64,000 nucleotides of DNA, from NCBI GenBank assembly GCA_948567375.1, contig OX419755.1:4159001-4223000 (forward strand), written 5' to 3'. The notes below the pieces were generated by a model. That model worked only from the letters and a program-made list of their open reading frames with translations, ran no database searches and was not told where the DNA came from. Numbering within the stretch: the stretch's first letter is position 1; every line of letters starts with the position of its first letter. The translations under genes were made by a program, and so were the position numbers. This document shows, piece by piece, positions 11,386 through 23,835 of this stretch. This stretch comes from Lunularia cruciata (taxonomy: Eukaryota > Streptophyta > Marchantiopsida > Lunulariales > Lunulariaceae).

Positions 11386-12426
11386 TGTAATACTCTGAGG
11401 ACAAGAGAAGAGAGAAAACATAGATTTCACACTCAATCATTCAATGCTCCAAAGGAACACCTTCTCTTTATTATATGGACCAAGAGGATCTCCTCCAAGG
11501 AAGCTCCACCATAGGATTAGGCACACAGATAGGTGACATGTTGATCCAAGTCCTATCTGGTTGGTCAAACAAGCTTTGACCAGAGGGAATATTTTAGGGA
11601 ATCTTCTTGTAGGAATCTCAAAATCACATGGGTAAGGTACCATTGAAAAGCTCTTGATAAGACAAACCAGGAGGAGGGAAGGCCAGATTTTTCTCCATTG
11701 GAGGGGGGGACGTACACATTTTCAAGGCCTAATTCATCCTTTAGGCCTCCAAAATTGCCTTCAAAGATTTCAGGCATATTTTGGTCCCTACCCTATTAAT
11801 AGAAGTCCTCTTTTGGTGGTACATCTTTGAGATCTGTTTAGTCAATCATGTGTTACATCCTTCTTGATGTTACCAAACCAAATTTCACATCAAGATCATA
11901 TGGTTAGCTCTTAGTATTACATTTACTATTTACTACGTAACCTCTTTGGTAGAGATAACTCCTAGATGAGTAAAATTATACCAAGAAGGTGCATTGTGGA
12001 AATAATGAAAAATATCACTCACAAAAAAGTATATAATTCCAATGAATTTTGAGGAAAGTGATAGTTTTGTATGATAAGTGCTCCCCCTCTCTTAAGGTCT
12101 AGTGAAGTAGACCTTCAAAGTAGTGTAGACCTTCCTACTCTATTAGTAGAAGTACACTTTTGGTGATATCTCTTTCTGATTTGTTTAGTACATCATGTGT
12201 AACATCCTTCTAGATGTTACCAAACTAATTCTCATCTTTAAATTAGATCTCTAGCTATTGATTCTAAGGTCTTCAAGTCTATTTCAGTTTTTGTCATATT
12301 AGTAGAAGTACTCTTTTGGTGATACTTCTATCTAATCTATTTTGACCATCATTTGTATAACATCATTCCAGATGTTACCAAACCAAATTTCACACCTAGA
12401 TCATATGGCTAGCTCTTGGTATTACA
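11386..12426 (-). repeat. Chromovirus A 3' LTR, enlarged
   Basis: Starts TGTAATACTC and ends TATTACA on the plus strand, like the B LTRs, but is about 300 bases longer. A full LTR-like end (TTAGTATTACA at about 11915-11925) occurs internally, followed by about 215 unrelated bases, after which the LTR resumes at about 12140. It carries three U3 units rather than two. Confidence 0.85.
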
Positions 12427-12439
12427 AACCTCCCTCCTT

Positions 12440-15400
12440 TTAAGATGCAATGTCCTTGTTGTGCAGTTGTTGCTCAAACACTTGCACCAACACCGGTGCA
12501 TGTGTCAAATTGGCAGCGGGCTCCCAAGTTGCTTCATAGAGGAGGTAACCTTTCCATTGTACTGGATAGTCCACCCGCGGATGGCAAATACCATATATGC
12601 ATTTTTTGAGAATACGCTCCACTTCATATGCCTCCATGCCATCAATGAGTGTTGGACAAGGTCAAATGTCTTGTGTGGAATGACACTGGCTTGATTGGGG
12701 AGCATATTTGTGTAGTAGAGAAACATGGAACATTGGATGGATCTTCATGTGTGGTGGTAACTCAAGGTGATAGGCCACCGCACTGACTCAACAAAGAATC
12801 AAGAAAGACCTAATAAAACGAGGGCTGAGCTTACAAGGTCCAACTAATGTGAGGTTGGTTGTCAATAGCCACACTTGATCCCCAACATTGAACGCCATGT
12901 GCCTTTAGTGTGCATCAACATATTGCTTCTATTGATTTTGCGCAATATGTAATTTGTGCTTGGCACTCTCCACACCTTGTTGGATTCTAGAAACAAATAT
13001 GTTGATTGCATTGACCTTGGTAGCCATTGGATGGATCTTCATCAAGCTTGAAGGTGTGAAGGGATGCTCACCATACATGAGGAAGAACAGAGTGACTTGG
13101 GTGGATGAATTCACTGAATTGTTGTAAGCAAATTCCACCAACGGGAGTAGGGTGTCCTACCTCTCTTCCTCTTCTAAGGTGAAGTCGCGTAATATGTCTT
13201 CAATCATGCGATTAGCCCACCTTTTTTGTCCATCTGTTTGTTGGTGGTAAGTTGTGAACATGGCCAAGTTGGTTTTGAAGAAACCAAAGAGTGTTTGCCA
13301 AAACAAACTGGTGAATTGAGTGCCTCTATTGGTGATGAGTACTTGAGACAAGCTATGATGAGAGAAGACTGCATCTAAGTATAATTGAGCTAGTTGTGGA
13401 GCGGTCACATCCTTGGTGGTAGGGTGTACATGAATCATTTTGCTAAGCCGGTCCACAAAGACCACAATGGAGTCAAACCCTAAGAGGTCTTGGGTAATTC
13501 ACAGACAAGATCCATACTCACTTGTTCCCAATGTTGGGTAGGAGTAGGGAGAGGTTGAAGGAGCCCTACAGGAGCTTGATTAGAAGCTTTGTTTTGTTGA
13601 CAAAGTAGGAAACTACGCACATAGTCCATCACATTATTGCTCATCTTGGGCTAATAGTAATGGAGTTGGACTGCATCCAAGGTCTTGTCCACTCCAATAT
13701 GACCTACAATGGCCAAATCATGACATTCCGCTAGAATGGTGGTGCATAATTCTAGGACATTTGGGATCCATAATCTGCCATCATGAAAAGTGAGTCCTAG
13801 TGTGCTGGTGACACCTTTGGATGATTGTGCTTCTACAATCTATAGATCAATTTTTGTAGCAGCAAGAATCTTTGGCAAGAATTTGGAGTTAATCTTAACC
13901 TCTGCCACCAAGTTGTTTGCCATTGGTATACAGGTGAATGCATCTGCAAGTTGCTTCTTACCTTCCACCACGTAGGTGATTGTCATGTTGAAGCATTGGC
14001 ACCACTCTGCCCACCAAATTTGGCGATGAGATAGATCGTTCTACATCTCGAAGTAGACTAGAGGTTTGTGGTCTATCTCTATTACAAATGCCTTCTCACC
14101 CAAATAGTGCTTCCAATGCTTGGTTGCAAGCATGATGGCCAATTCTTCTCATTCTATGGTGTGGTAATTGCACTCTGTCGGTAATAACTTTCAAGAGAAA
14201 TATGCAATTGGATGCCATCCATCTTGCCACTCTTGTTGTAGGATTGCTCTTATTGCTACGCCTAATGCATCTATAGCCAACTTGATTGGACGTTTTGGGT
14301 CATACCACTTCAAGACTGGTGCATGTAGCAAGGCTGCTTTTAATTCTTGAAAGGCCAACTCTTGTGCGGTTCCCCATGTCCACTTCTTCTCCTTGCCAAG
14401 TAGTGCCATTAAAGGCTGTGCAACCTTGGAGAAGTCCTTGAAAAATCTACAATAGAATCCCGTCAACCCCAAGAAGCTCTTGAGTTGATTTTCATCTTCT
14501 GGGGCACTCCATTTTTGAATGACCTCTATTTTATCCATCAATACTTGAATACACTCTGCACTTACTCTATGCCCCAAGTAGTCTACTCCAGACTTGCCAA
14601 ACTTGCACTTTGAGATTTTGGCATACAATCGATTCTATCTTAGAATCTTGAGGACTTCTCATAGATGTTGTTTGTGTTCTATCATTGTGCTACTATATAC
14701 TAAGATATCATCCAAGAAGACAATAATAGACTTATCCAAGTATGGATGAAATATGTCATTCATTAGACTCATGAAAGTGGCAGGTGCATTGGTGAGGCCA
14801 AAAGGTATCACAAGATACTCGAAGTGGCCAGACTTGGTTCAAAAGGCAATTTTGTACACATCCTCCTCTACAATTTGGATTTGATTATAACCGCTCTGCA
14901 AGTCCAATTTGGTGAAGTATCTTGCTCCATGGAGTTGATCAAACAGGTCATCCATGCAAGGTAAGGGGTATTTGTTCTTCATTGTTTGTTGATTGAGACC
15001 CCGATAGTCAATGCACATGCGCATTGTACCATCCTTCTTCTTCACAAACAAGACAAGGGCTCCATATGGTGATATGCTAGGTTGGATGAACCCTTTTTGT
15101 AGCATCTCCTCAATTTGAGTCTTACACTTCTCCAACTCATGAGGTGATAGGCGATGTAGGGCCTTACAAGGAGGTGTCTTTCCAAAGAGTGTCTCAATTT
15201 TGTGATCTACTCTCCTTTTTGGTGGTAATCCTGAGAGTAGATCATCGAGAAAGACATCTTGAAACTCATCCACCACATCCTTCAATTTCTTAGGAATTTT
15301 TCCATCAATTTTTGCACTCTGGACTTCTCTTATTAGACCCATGAAACATCTATCGGTCTTATGGATAATTTCCATCCCTATGACATATAGAGGCAATTCT

Positions 15401-15920
15401 TGCCTGTGTGATTTTTTTTTAACCCCAATGATTGACCATTGGTGGGTTCTCACTACTTTCTTCCTCCAATCTACCATAGGCTTGTAATGCTCCATCCATG
15501 GCATGCCTAAGATTGCATCATAACGAGCTAATTGTATCACTCGCCACTCAATTGCTTCTTGATATTCTCCTACAAAGAGTGTTACCTGTCTAGGTAATGA
15601 TTCAATCCTCTATGTTTGCCCATTAGGTAACTACTTCTTCACTCTCATCCCTCTCTAGATCCATTCTCAATCTTATTGCAACAGAGCAAGACAAGAAATT
15701 CTTTGTTGCTCCCGGATCTATTAATACTCTCATGTAATTGCCTTCTAGAACTCCATTCATGACAATCAATTGTGAGGTTACCTTTTGAGATCTTTGTGTA
15801 TTTGTCTTCTTCCTTCCCTCGCTTCTCTACTTCCTTATTGAGCCAATAAGGCCATGAGGTACATTTCTTGGCGATCTTCATTTTTTGAAGTGATTTCCAT
15901 CTCTTCCTCTTCAATGCGCC
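12440..15920 (-). pseudogene. Chromovirus A pol: protease, RT, RNase H, integrase, chromodomain (broken)
   Basis: Protease active site reads D-P-G-A near 15715. The RT frame at 14839-15540 has [17 protein letters not shown] and [12 protein letters not shown]. The RT then meets an in-frame TGA (14841-14839). RNase H follows at 14191-14628, stopped by TGA and again by TGA at 14151-14149. Integrase core pieces lie at 13157-13465 and 12929-13141 (VEFAYNNSVN, MYGEHPFTPSSL). The chromodomain at 12440-12637 has YEVERIL..VQWKGYLLYEATWEPAANL. Two of the TGA codons occupy the same places as in copy B. Confidence 0.85.
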
Positions 15921-15929
15921 TCTTTATGT

Positions 15930-17520
15930 TGTTCAAAGATTGCCTGTATGAAGGCCAAGGGCCTCTAGGGAAATGAGTGAAATAGTTGGTAGATATGTGC
16001 CCAATACGACCACAATTGTAACAACGGCATTGTTCTCCTCGAGTTCCTTCTCCTTGTGGGACTCCATCTCTTTGTTCTTCTACTCGTCTACGCTCCCCTT
16101 GAAGCGGTCGTGCTCCTTGATCTTGAAATCAAAGGTTGCCCAATTCCATTGGTACTAGTCCACCCATGTGTGGCATTTCTGCTCGATAATGTTGAGGTGG
16201 AACTACTCCTTCACCTCCACCCAATGCTCTGGCTATTCTCAACGCACTAGCAATGACTTCAAATATAGTGCAAGGATTCTGCACCATGACTTCTTTGCAA
16301 ATCCAATCCTTCAACCCTCATTTGAAATTGTCAAGAGCCTATGCTAGACTCATGTTGGTTATTGCAACTTGTAGATCCAAAAATGCCTCCACATACTCTT
16401 GTATGTTGTTCTTTTGTCTCAATCCCCATAGTCGGATTCGGATCATATGCATGAAATCCACTAATTAGAAATTCTTCAGCAATCCTTCTTGCATTGCTGT
16501 CCACGTGACCTCCCTTCTCTCTGCCAACATGGATCGTTCCCAAGCATCATACCATGTGAGGGCTTTATCAGTCAAGTACCTATATGCAAACACACTTGCA
16601 ACATGCTTCATGATCTCTATTGAGAACAATCGGAAATATCAATTCATTCTTGAGATCCAATTTTCCACTACTCCCATCATACGCTACCCCTTGTAAGGCT
16701 CAATGTTGCAAGTCTTCTTCATCCGGAGTAGCAATGTGGCTTCAACATTGACAGGGTTTGTAGGCACAGGTGCTTCTCCAAGTACTTTGGTTGCAAGTAT
16801 TGGGTTTTGAGACAACTCTTCTTCTTGTATCGCTTTATCGTTCTTGAGGATCTATACTTAACTTTGTAATGTCTCCATGGTCATCTTAGTCTCTCAAAAT
16901 TCTTTCAATATCCCTTGCATTCCTTGCACCAACTCTTGCAATTGCTTATCCATGGTTCCTGCAACACTCAATTGCTAATGTCTATGTCAATACAGAGTCA
17001 ATACGATCGCTCTAGAAGGTGCACAAACTATCAAAACTACCTTTGGGACCTCAAAAGCTATCACTCGTTGATAATACTCCTCACCAAAATTCCTAACTTC
17101 AAAATCTCTAAACATCACTTTTGGTCTTACTACATAATTGAATTTCTACTTGAGTGTTGAAAAGGAGAGGATTTGGGACATTCACATCCATATCATCATA
17201 ATAGAATGTAGATTGTCAAATCCCACTCCTTGTCATATATCACCATAGGTAGAATCACCGGGTTTGGTGAGTTTATCACCCTATCCAAGAATTCTATACC
17301 AAAGTGATAAACTAATGATACTCTCATTTGCTCAAGCTGGATGTACATAACCTTGATGTGGAATGCATTTGAGAATGGAAAGTTAGGTGCAAGACATTGT
17401 CCTCTTGGTGCATCCATCCTATCTTCTCTCTAAAGCCCTTCCTAAGTCTAACAATTACTCTATGTTCTCCACCTCAAATTACTCAATTTTAGTAGTTTGT
17501 GCTCTTCCAAGAGGGGTGAC
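15930..17520 (-). pseudogene. Chromovirus A gag region with pre-gag ORF (broken)
   Basis: Matches copy B gag along its length but is split by stops. The pre-gag frame at 17196-17417 (MDAPRGQ...) is still open. Fragments related to the B capsid region are readable from about 16900 down to 15960, including the region of the zinc knuckle near 16000. At the gag end the sequence TCAAAAAAT gives an A-AAA-AAT string in the gag frame, a possible -1 slip site not kept in B. Confidence 0.75.
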
Positions 17521-17557
17521 CCACTCTCTTGGACTAAAACAATCACTATGATACAAT

Positions 17558-18292
17558 TGTAGTACTCCAAAGACAAGAGAAGAGAGAAAATACAGGTTTC
17601 ACACTCAATCATTTGAGGTCCCAAAAAAGCACCTTCTCTTTATTATATAAACCAAGAGGATCTCTTCCAAGGAAGCTCCACCATAGGATCAAGCACACAG
17701 ATAGGTGACATGTCAATAAGCTCCACCCTTGGATTACTTACTTGGACGGGTGACATGTTGGTCCAGTCTTATCTGGTTGGTCAAATAAGCTTTGACTAGA
17801 GGGAATCTTTTAGGTAATATTCTTGTAGGAATCTCAAAATCACATGGGTAAGGTACCATTGAAAAGCTCTCAACAAGGCAAACCAGGGAGGAGGAAAGGC
17901 CATCCTTTCCTTCAATTGAGGGGGGAGGGGAGCATATTTTCAAGGTCTATTTCATCCGTTTAGGCCACCAAAATTGCTTTCAAAGATTCAGGCATATTTT
18001 GGTCCCTACTCTATTAGTAGAAGTCCTGTTTTGGTGATATCTCTTTCTGATCTGTTTAGTCTATCATGTGTAATATCGTTCCAGATGTTACCAAACTAAT
18101 TTTCACCTTTAAATCATATGTATAGTTATTGATTCTAAGTTCAAGTCTATTTCAATTTTTGCCCTATTAGTAGAAGTACTCTTTTGGTGATACTTCTATC
18201 TGATCTATTTTGACCATCATGTATAACATCATTCCAAATGTTACCAAACTGAATTTCACGTCTAGGTCATATGGCTAGCTCTTGGTATTACA
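17558..18292 (-). repeat. Chromovirus A 5' LTR
   Basis: 735 bases, boundaries TG..CA, matching the B and C LTRs over the whole length. The U3 half holds two diverged tandem units, each with the inverted repeat TAACATC..GATGTTA or a mutated form of it. Confidence 0.88.
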
Positions 18293-19126
18293 CCTTAACA
18301 GACTCCTCATGTAGAGCCACCCAATCCCCCACTCGTAATCGATGAAATCTAGTAACCACCTCTCTATGCCCCGCATGCCTCCCTCTAGCATAACAAAGAC
18401 AACATCAAGGGAGTAAGAGGAATAGGAACCATGCTAACCTATCCAAAGGATCAGGTGCCAAATGATCAAGTTGTAGGTGAAAAGCCTATCTAGCCTCATC
18501 ATGGAGTGTACGGGATAGCCTATGGAATAGATGTGGATATGGAAAGCTAGTCTCAAATAAACCTAAAATGAAACCCGCTTGAGAAGCTAACCACTCCCAT
18601 GACTCGATCATTATTCCTAGAATGGTCTATGAAGAGATAAAGGAAACGTGTGTAATCCCAAGTGTCACTATTCTTGATGTAGTTGCTCGCCTCAAGTGAG
18701 TATCCCAAGTGGTCCAATCATAGTCCTTGTGCATCCTTCTCACATGGACCTTTACCCCCTGCAAGGTAAAACATCAATGATACGCTTGGTATGGTGTATC
18801 TTGAGCCGCTCTAGGTGACCCACATGGGGAGGTGTAGCCATGGCTAGCAAAAGAATAACGATATTAACACATAATGCTCCTCTCCATATCTCCCCATACC
18901 TACAAAACCATAGCCTCTCATATCCCAACTCACATGAGAAAGTACAATCTCTCCAAATTCTAAAAACTAAAAACTCTCATAACTCTCAATTTGTATCTCA
19001 AAAATTTTCAAACTAAATTCCCGTGGAACTCAATCATGAAAACCAAGAGATTAGAAATGAAAATTCTCAACCCATCCCTCTCAATGAGTAATCACTCTAA
19101 ACCCTAAAAACCTAAAAATCCCCATA
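18293..19126 (-). mobile_element. Non-LTR element R1, 5' part
   Basis: Continuation of R1 beyond chromovirus A. An ATG at 18841 opens a frame starting MATPPHVGHLERLKIHH. After a shift, a KVHVRRMHKDYDW string suggests the remains of a C2H2-type finger, as found near the N-terminus of R2-like elements. Further on, WEWLASQAGFILGLFETSF and AFHLQLDHLAPDPLDRLAWF are readable with stops between. The true 5' end probably lies close to 19560, with the E-family solo LTR inserted in the leader. Confidence 0.55.
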
Positions 19127-19535
19127 TGTAAAAGACCAAAATCGAGGAGAGAAATAGGAGAATGGAAACTCACATTGGGATACTTGAATGAGGGAAAACT
19201 CAAAATGCCTAGCATGAGCTTCGGCTTTGGTATTTATAGGTAGCATACAAGATCCATGAAGCTTCTCAAGAAGCTTCCTTGAGTCGCTTTCTTGGAGTGC
19301 AAGCCAAGTTAACCAGGAAGTTTCTCAAGAAACTTCTTTCTAGAAGCCGCCTACTTGGCTTGCAAGCTAAGCTAGTTAGAAGCTTCTAGAAGCTACCTGC
19401 TTAGGGTGCAAGTTAACTAGTTGGGAAGCTTCCCAAGAAGCTTCTTAGATACTTCTAGAATATTCTAGGCTATTTTGTCTTATTCTCTACTTCGTAAGCC
19501 CGACTAACTTCGTCGCTAAACTCCATATTGTTACA
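19127..19535 (-). repeat. Solo LTR of chromovirus family E
   Basis: 409 bases with minus-strand ends TGTAACAATATGG..TTTTACA, flanked by a perfect five-base target duplication CCATA (19122-19126 and 19536-19540). Same sequence family as the LTR at 28959-29367, which borders gypsy coding. No internal region is present, so it arose by LTR-LTR recombination. It lies in the leader of element R1. Confidence 0.85.
19231..19465 (-). promoter_or_regulatory. Heat-shock element cluster with TATA box in family E LTR
   Basis: Reading the minus strand, a TATA box CCTATAAATA lies at 19240-19231. Upstream of it are heat-shock-type arrays: a perfect TTCnnGAAnnTTC at 19453-19465, a perfect GAAnnTTCnnGAA at 19379-19391, and several GAAGCTTC/TTCTAGAA two-unit sites at about 19258-19280, 19318-19345 and 19424-19443. 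Layout (HSEs 17 to 225 bases upstream of TATA) is that of a heat-inducible promoter. Motifs are seen directly; heat response is inference. Confidence 0.65.
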
Positions 19536-21146
19536 CCATAACTTTCTATGTAATTCTCCATAGTCTTCAATCTAGGTACAAATGGAACCAAAATTGGAAA
19601 ATTAACAAAATAGAGTATTCACTCAAGTATTATATACTAGATATCCCTCATAAAAAGTATATATTTTTTCTCACATCTTTCCCTCTCTTATCCCGTCATC
19701 ACACTCCCCTGAACTCTCCTTAAAATAGTAATGCAAGTAAACCAAAATTGAAATATGAACAAAATAGACAATTCACTCAAGTGCTATATGCTAGAGGGCA
19801 CTCATAAAATGTACATCTTTTTTTCTCACATCCCTCTTTCTCCTATCAAGTCGTCACACTCTCCTAAAAATAGTAATGCAAGTAAATAATAATGAAGAAA
19901 TAATAATGAAACTTCTAGATAAAATCCTAGATTTATGATCACCATTGTTTCATATGTTATAATTTATGAAATTTAAAGGCCATATAATCAGGATTTTGAA
20001 TAATTTAGAATGCAAATATGTATCCCATTTCCACAGCTATAAATGCAAACTATCAATTATTCATGTAACTTGAGTGTTGAATGAACATTACATATTGGAT
20101 AAATTTATACACTTTATTAACACAAGAGAGTAGATAGAAATTGGTAAATTGATAAATTTTCTCTAACACAAAAGAAGAGAGTAGAGAGATAAGTTATCTT
20201 GATTAATGTTAGACAAGGAATATATAATAATTGGTATTGATTAGTATTCTACATTAAAATAATGGATAAATTGACATACTTTACTTACACAATAAAGTAG
20301 ATGGATAAAGGATAAATTGATATACTTTACTAACATAAGAAAGTAGATAGATAATGGATAAATTGATTACTTTACATATAGATTATAAAGTCTTTGTGAG
20401 ACTCATTGGGACGCCAAGAAGACATTGCATGTCTAATTATATTCCAACCTAATGTTAAGATCAGTTCAGAATTCCTATTTATATACTAGGATCAAGCATG
20501 TTAAAGTACAATTCAATATAAGTCAGAAAAGTCACAAAAATTGGAGGTTGAATTTTTTTACATTGTCATTAAAGATGACAAATTACTCAATAGAGAGTTA
20601 TTAAGAATGGGAGGTAATGGTTTATCTCTTATTATACTCCCAGAGTGTGATAATTAAAACATTAATTTAATATATGTAAGATGCAACATCATGGTTAGGT
20701 AGGTTGGAGTGGAAGTGTTAATAAATCTGCATTTTTTCTTTTACATTTTCCTCGAAAATCATACAGTTAAAAAATATAATAAATTCATAATAAAATAATA
20801 GTAATATATAATTAAGATTAATCAGTGACAAATTAGAAATAGTTTCCCCTTAATGTATGATAAATTCTAGTTATTTAACTTCTTGCTTGGATCAAGGCTC
20901 AGCCCTCAAAAGGAATAAGATATTGGAGCACCATGAGATTTTCCTTATGCTCTATTCATACCAAATATTTTAATTTATGATGGAACTACGTGATGTGATG
21001 ATAGGCTGACTTGTTCATTCTCCTCCCCCAATCTTCTACCCTACTCTACTCTACATCATCTACTCAACCTTGGTATACTCTCTTGTAGTATTGCCTGTCG
21101 ATCAACTTACCTTCTCAACATGGTTCTCCCTTCCTTGACTTTACTA
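19536..21146. other. AT-rich intergenic sequence, no gene seen
   Basis: Contains direct imperfect repeats of a GATAAATTGATATACTTTACTAACA-like phrase between about 20090 and 20380 and a duplicated CTCACATC..TCCCTCT phrase near 19670 and 19840. No coding domain or element terminus recognised apart from the R1 leader at the very start. Confidence 0.4.
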
Positions 21147-22491
21147 TGAAGTATGAGAGCTTTTGAAAGGAAGAGTATGGGAGTCCTTTGGTGATATCAT
21201 CGGACCAAGGACATTTGAGTGTGTGATGGGGGATTTAGGACATTGACAACCATCTGTACCGATCTCGTGCGATGGGGTAGGCCTATTATCTATGGAGTAG
21301 ATGGCACCTACAATATTTTTTTGGTAGTTGGGTTCCCTCTGCATCTCTACTTTCCTCTCATTTTGTGGTTGTTGATAGGCTAGTTTTGGAAACTTATGTG
21401 ACCTAGGTGGAGGAATGATCCTTTTCTCTCCGAGTGCTATTGCAGTAGACAAGAGATGGTCTATCTCCATGAGCACGGGAGGACCTTCCATCCTTTGCTT
21501 CACTACTATCAGATTGGACTAGAGGTTTGCAGTCTTCCTTGATGGAGTAACAATGTTAGCATATACTACATTTTCTCTTAGTTGACTCGTCCATTCCTTG
21601 GGCCACTAGAGCACGTCTTTGATCTTGCTTTGGCAAGGATGCAGGCTCTTGGATCCTAGCTAGACCGTGCATTAGGGCATTCCAACTTGCACCTACCACT
21701 TTTGCTACAACGATGAGGTTATGCTTAGGTTTAGTCCACCCGTATGCATCTTTATTACTCACTTGTGAGTGTGGTTCTACACTATATGCAACAATGGTCC
21801 ATATGACACGGTGTCCTTATGGAGGACATATGATAACTACCCATGATGCCATCAAGGATATAGTGTTTGCTATAGCACGAGTGAGTGGATACCTTGCTTG
21901 GATAGAGCGTTCATATTTGTTCTGGAAGACAAGTATCAGAGCAGACGTACACTTGATCTAAGATGATTAGGTGATAGTGGTGGATGTAATGGTTATTGAC
22001 CCTATGGGTGATGCTGTTTGGAGTAATCATTACTTGGAGATAATGATTACTCATCCTCTTCGATGGGCAGCATGTGGAATAGCAGCACACAAGGTCCTCC
22101 AAGTATAGGGGTATGCAGCGAGGTCACCTCTTTGTTCCTCTAACCTTGGAGTTAGATGGAGCAATGGACATGGCGTTCACCACATTGGTAAGGGAGTGCA
22201 TGAGGGCTTATCATATTAGATGCTCGGGGTACTACTCTCTCTCTCTCACATACTTTGTAGCATATTTCAGACATAGTGTGTACATTGCTCTCCATAGAAC
22301 ATTGGTTGATGCACTCCATAGGAGAGCATCAATAACTGTAGGTGATGCTTATTCGGATTCTCTTGTAGTTTGTAGACCTTACGACTTGCCTAGCTCTAGT
22401 TTCTAGACCTTACAATAGGGTAGATTTCTCATATCTATACTATTGGTGCCTAGCCCCATTCTACCTCTTTTGTAAGGGTTGATTGGGTCTT
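21147..22491 (+). mobile_element. Non-LTR element R3, 5'-truncated
   Basis: Plus-strand copy of the R 3' part. It starts within the region equivalent to R1 position 10040 and runs to the shared tail (AGCCCCATT..GATTGGGTCTTTCC at about 22445-22491). Best preserved nuclease region: LLTCECGSTL..HMTRCPYGGH from about 21745, then HDAIKDIVFAIARVSG, with SIRADVHLI and VIVVDVMVI on either side of a stop at 21961, and at 22113-22406 the C-terminal SLTYFVAYFRHSVYIALHR. 5' truncation is typical of target-primed reverse transcription. Confidence 0.8.
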
Positions 22492-23260
22492 TCCATCCTT
22501 CTTGTGTTCTATGTGCTCGCCTTTTCCCATCATCTACTGCTGGAAAATGTCAAATGTGTCAGAACTCATTCTACAATTACAGTAATGCCTCCGAATTCGA
22601 ACAGAGCTTCAGCTCATTCGTTTCTCGGAAGCTCTCCCAATCTAGAGTGGAATCTGGGTCAATGGTTCTGCACACTTGGTGATGAAATTGGTTGGCAAGT
22701 TTTCATGAATCTGAGTTTGATTGTGGATTTGGCCTTGCGCATTGAGGATGACAGCGAGACCGCCGAAATCACGTCTACTCCAGAAGTTTATTTCTTAACC
22801 GCACTGCCTGAGGCAGGAACTATATGGAGCGATCGCGTCGCGTCGCGTCGGATGGTTCAAATTCTGGGACACTGATCGTGGGGAAATGCTCGTGGATGCC
22901 CACCCACGATGTCGGATATCACGTTTGTCCCTTTGTCCCTATGTGAAAATGGAACTCTGAAAGGATATATAGGTATAATGTTTGCTCAGAATTTGGTGAC
23001 ATCTGTAGTTTTTGAGGTCCAGTTCACTCAGTTAAGCACGAGAGCAAGAGGATTGCACAGGATATACATGTACGAGACGATATTAGATCTATTGGATACT
23101 TGGACTAACATTTCATATCTTTATTTATGGGTTGCACGAGAAATGTAGCATCAGACCTACAGATATTTCAGAATTGACTTCAAGGTAAAGATCTTCCTGC
23201 TGTATCATGGAGTTCCTGTTTGAACACTCCCACTGTACTTATTTTACGTATTTACTATGT
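22492..23260. other. Low-copy region, unrecognised
   Basis: More GC-balanced than the surroundings. A plus-strand frame at 22483-22875 contains LGQWFCTLGDEIGWQVFMN but begins inside the R3 tail and matches no family I know. There is a short CGCGT pentamer run (GCGTCGCGTCGCGTCG) at about 22832-22850. It may be part of a decayed host gene neighbouring the P450 remnant. Confidence 0.35.
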
Positions 23261-23267
23261 ACGTAGC

Positions 23268-23835
23268 TCTAACATTTACTTTGTTCCTGCTTTATCATAA
23301 ACATGGGCCGGAAGTCGTGGTTTAAAACTTGTCTTCGCGGTGTGCGGGATTCAGAAGAAGCCCCCGTCTGCTCTTCAGGTTCAGGAAGAGAAAGATCTAA
23401 AGCATGAATGATCGTGGCCAGATTGAACTGCATCATTACTATAGCCATGTTCATGTCCAAACTCTCCTGCCTGACCCAAACGGAATGAGGCAAAATCATG
23501 CCCTTTTAAAAAACATCGCTGTGCAGAAAGCGTTCATGACTAAACCCTAGCGGATTCTGCCACAGTTCAGGATTCCTTTTGAATTGCAAATAAGTTGTGG
23601 AATACTCGGGCATATCGGAATGTCGTATCCAGAAATTGTCGTGGCCTGGACGGACTCTTGAGGAACCCGAAAGCAGGCGAAGGGTGTAAACAGGGAATTT
23701 CATTTATACATGCCTGGTGGTTACTTGAAATGCACGAGGCTCGAATCCTGCACCGATCTGTCCCCACGACTACATCGATCTCCTTTCCAGCTTGCAGAAG
23801 CTTATCTGGGATTTTCATGAGCTCAGCTATTGTCC
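23268..23835 (-). pseudogene. Cytochrome P450 pseudogene, C-terminal exon
   Basis: P450s are ER-bound haem monooxygenases. Minus-strand landmarks in order: TWTIAELM (just after the I-helix), EIDVVVGTDR, QACINEIPCLHP (K-helix ExxR with Arg lost to Cys), ATTISGYDIP, NLFAIQK, WQNPLGFSHERFLHSDV (PERF box), IPFGSGRRV then Trp where the haem-ligand Cys should be, and MNMAIVMMQFNLATIIHALD ending LSLP. These lie in several frames, so at least three frameshifts plus an in-frame stop after the haem loop exist. With the haem Cys gone, no activity is possible. The likely N-terminal exon is at 26040-26523. Confidence 0.82.

Larger units (their letters stand above)
11386..18292 (-). mobile_element. Chromovirus A (Ty3/gypsy, old copy)
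   Basis: A complete but decayed element: LTRs at both ends, gag, protease, RT, RNase H, integrase and chromodomain in chromovirus order on the minus strand. Flanking pentamers CCCTA (11381-11385) and CCTTA (18293-18297) are a target-site duplication with one change. It interrupts element R1. Coding is broken by many stops and indels, more than in copy B. The primer site at 17547-17557 has decayed from the initiator-Met form. LTRs differ strongly in length (1041 versus 735). Confidence 0.9.

Noticed and set aside
14168-14350. Plus-strand frames overlapping chromovirus A and B pol
   Set aside because: Mirror frames of the minus-strand polyprotein; no independent support.
18600-19240. Heat-shock promoter read as the native promoter of element R1
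   Set aside because: The block has TG..CA ends and a CCATA target duplication, so it is an inserted solo LTR of family E, not R1 sequence.
22483-22875. 130-codon plus-strand frame after R3
   Set aside because: Begins inside the R3 tail, has no recognisable domain and no splice or start context.
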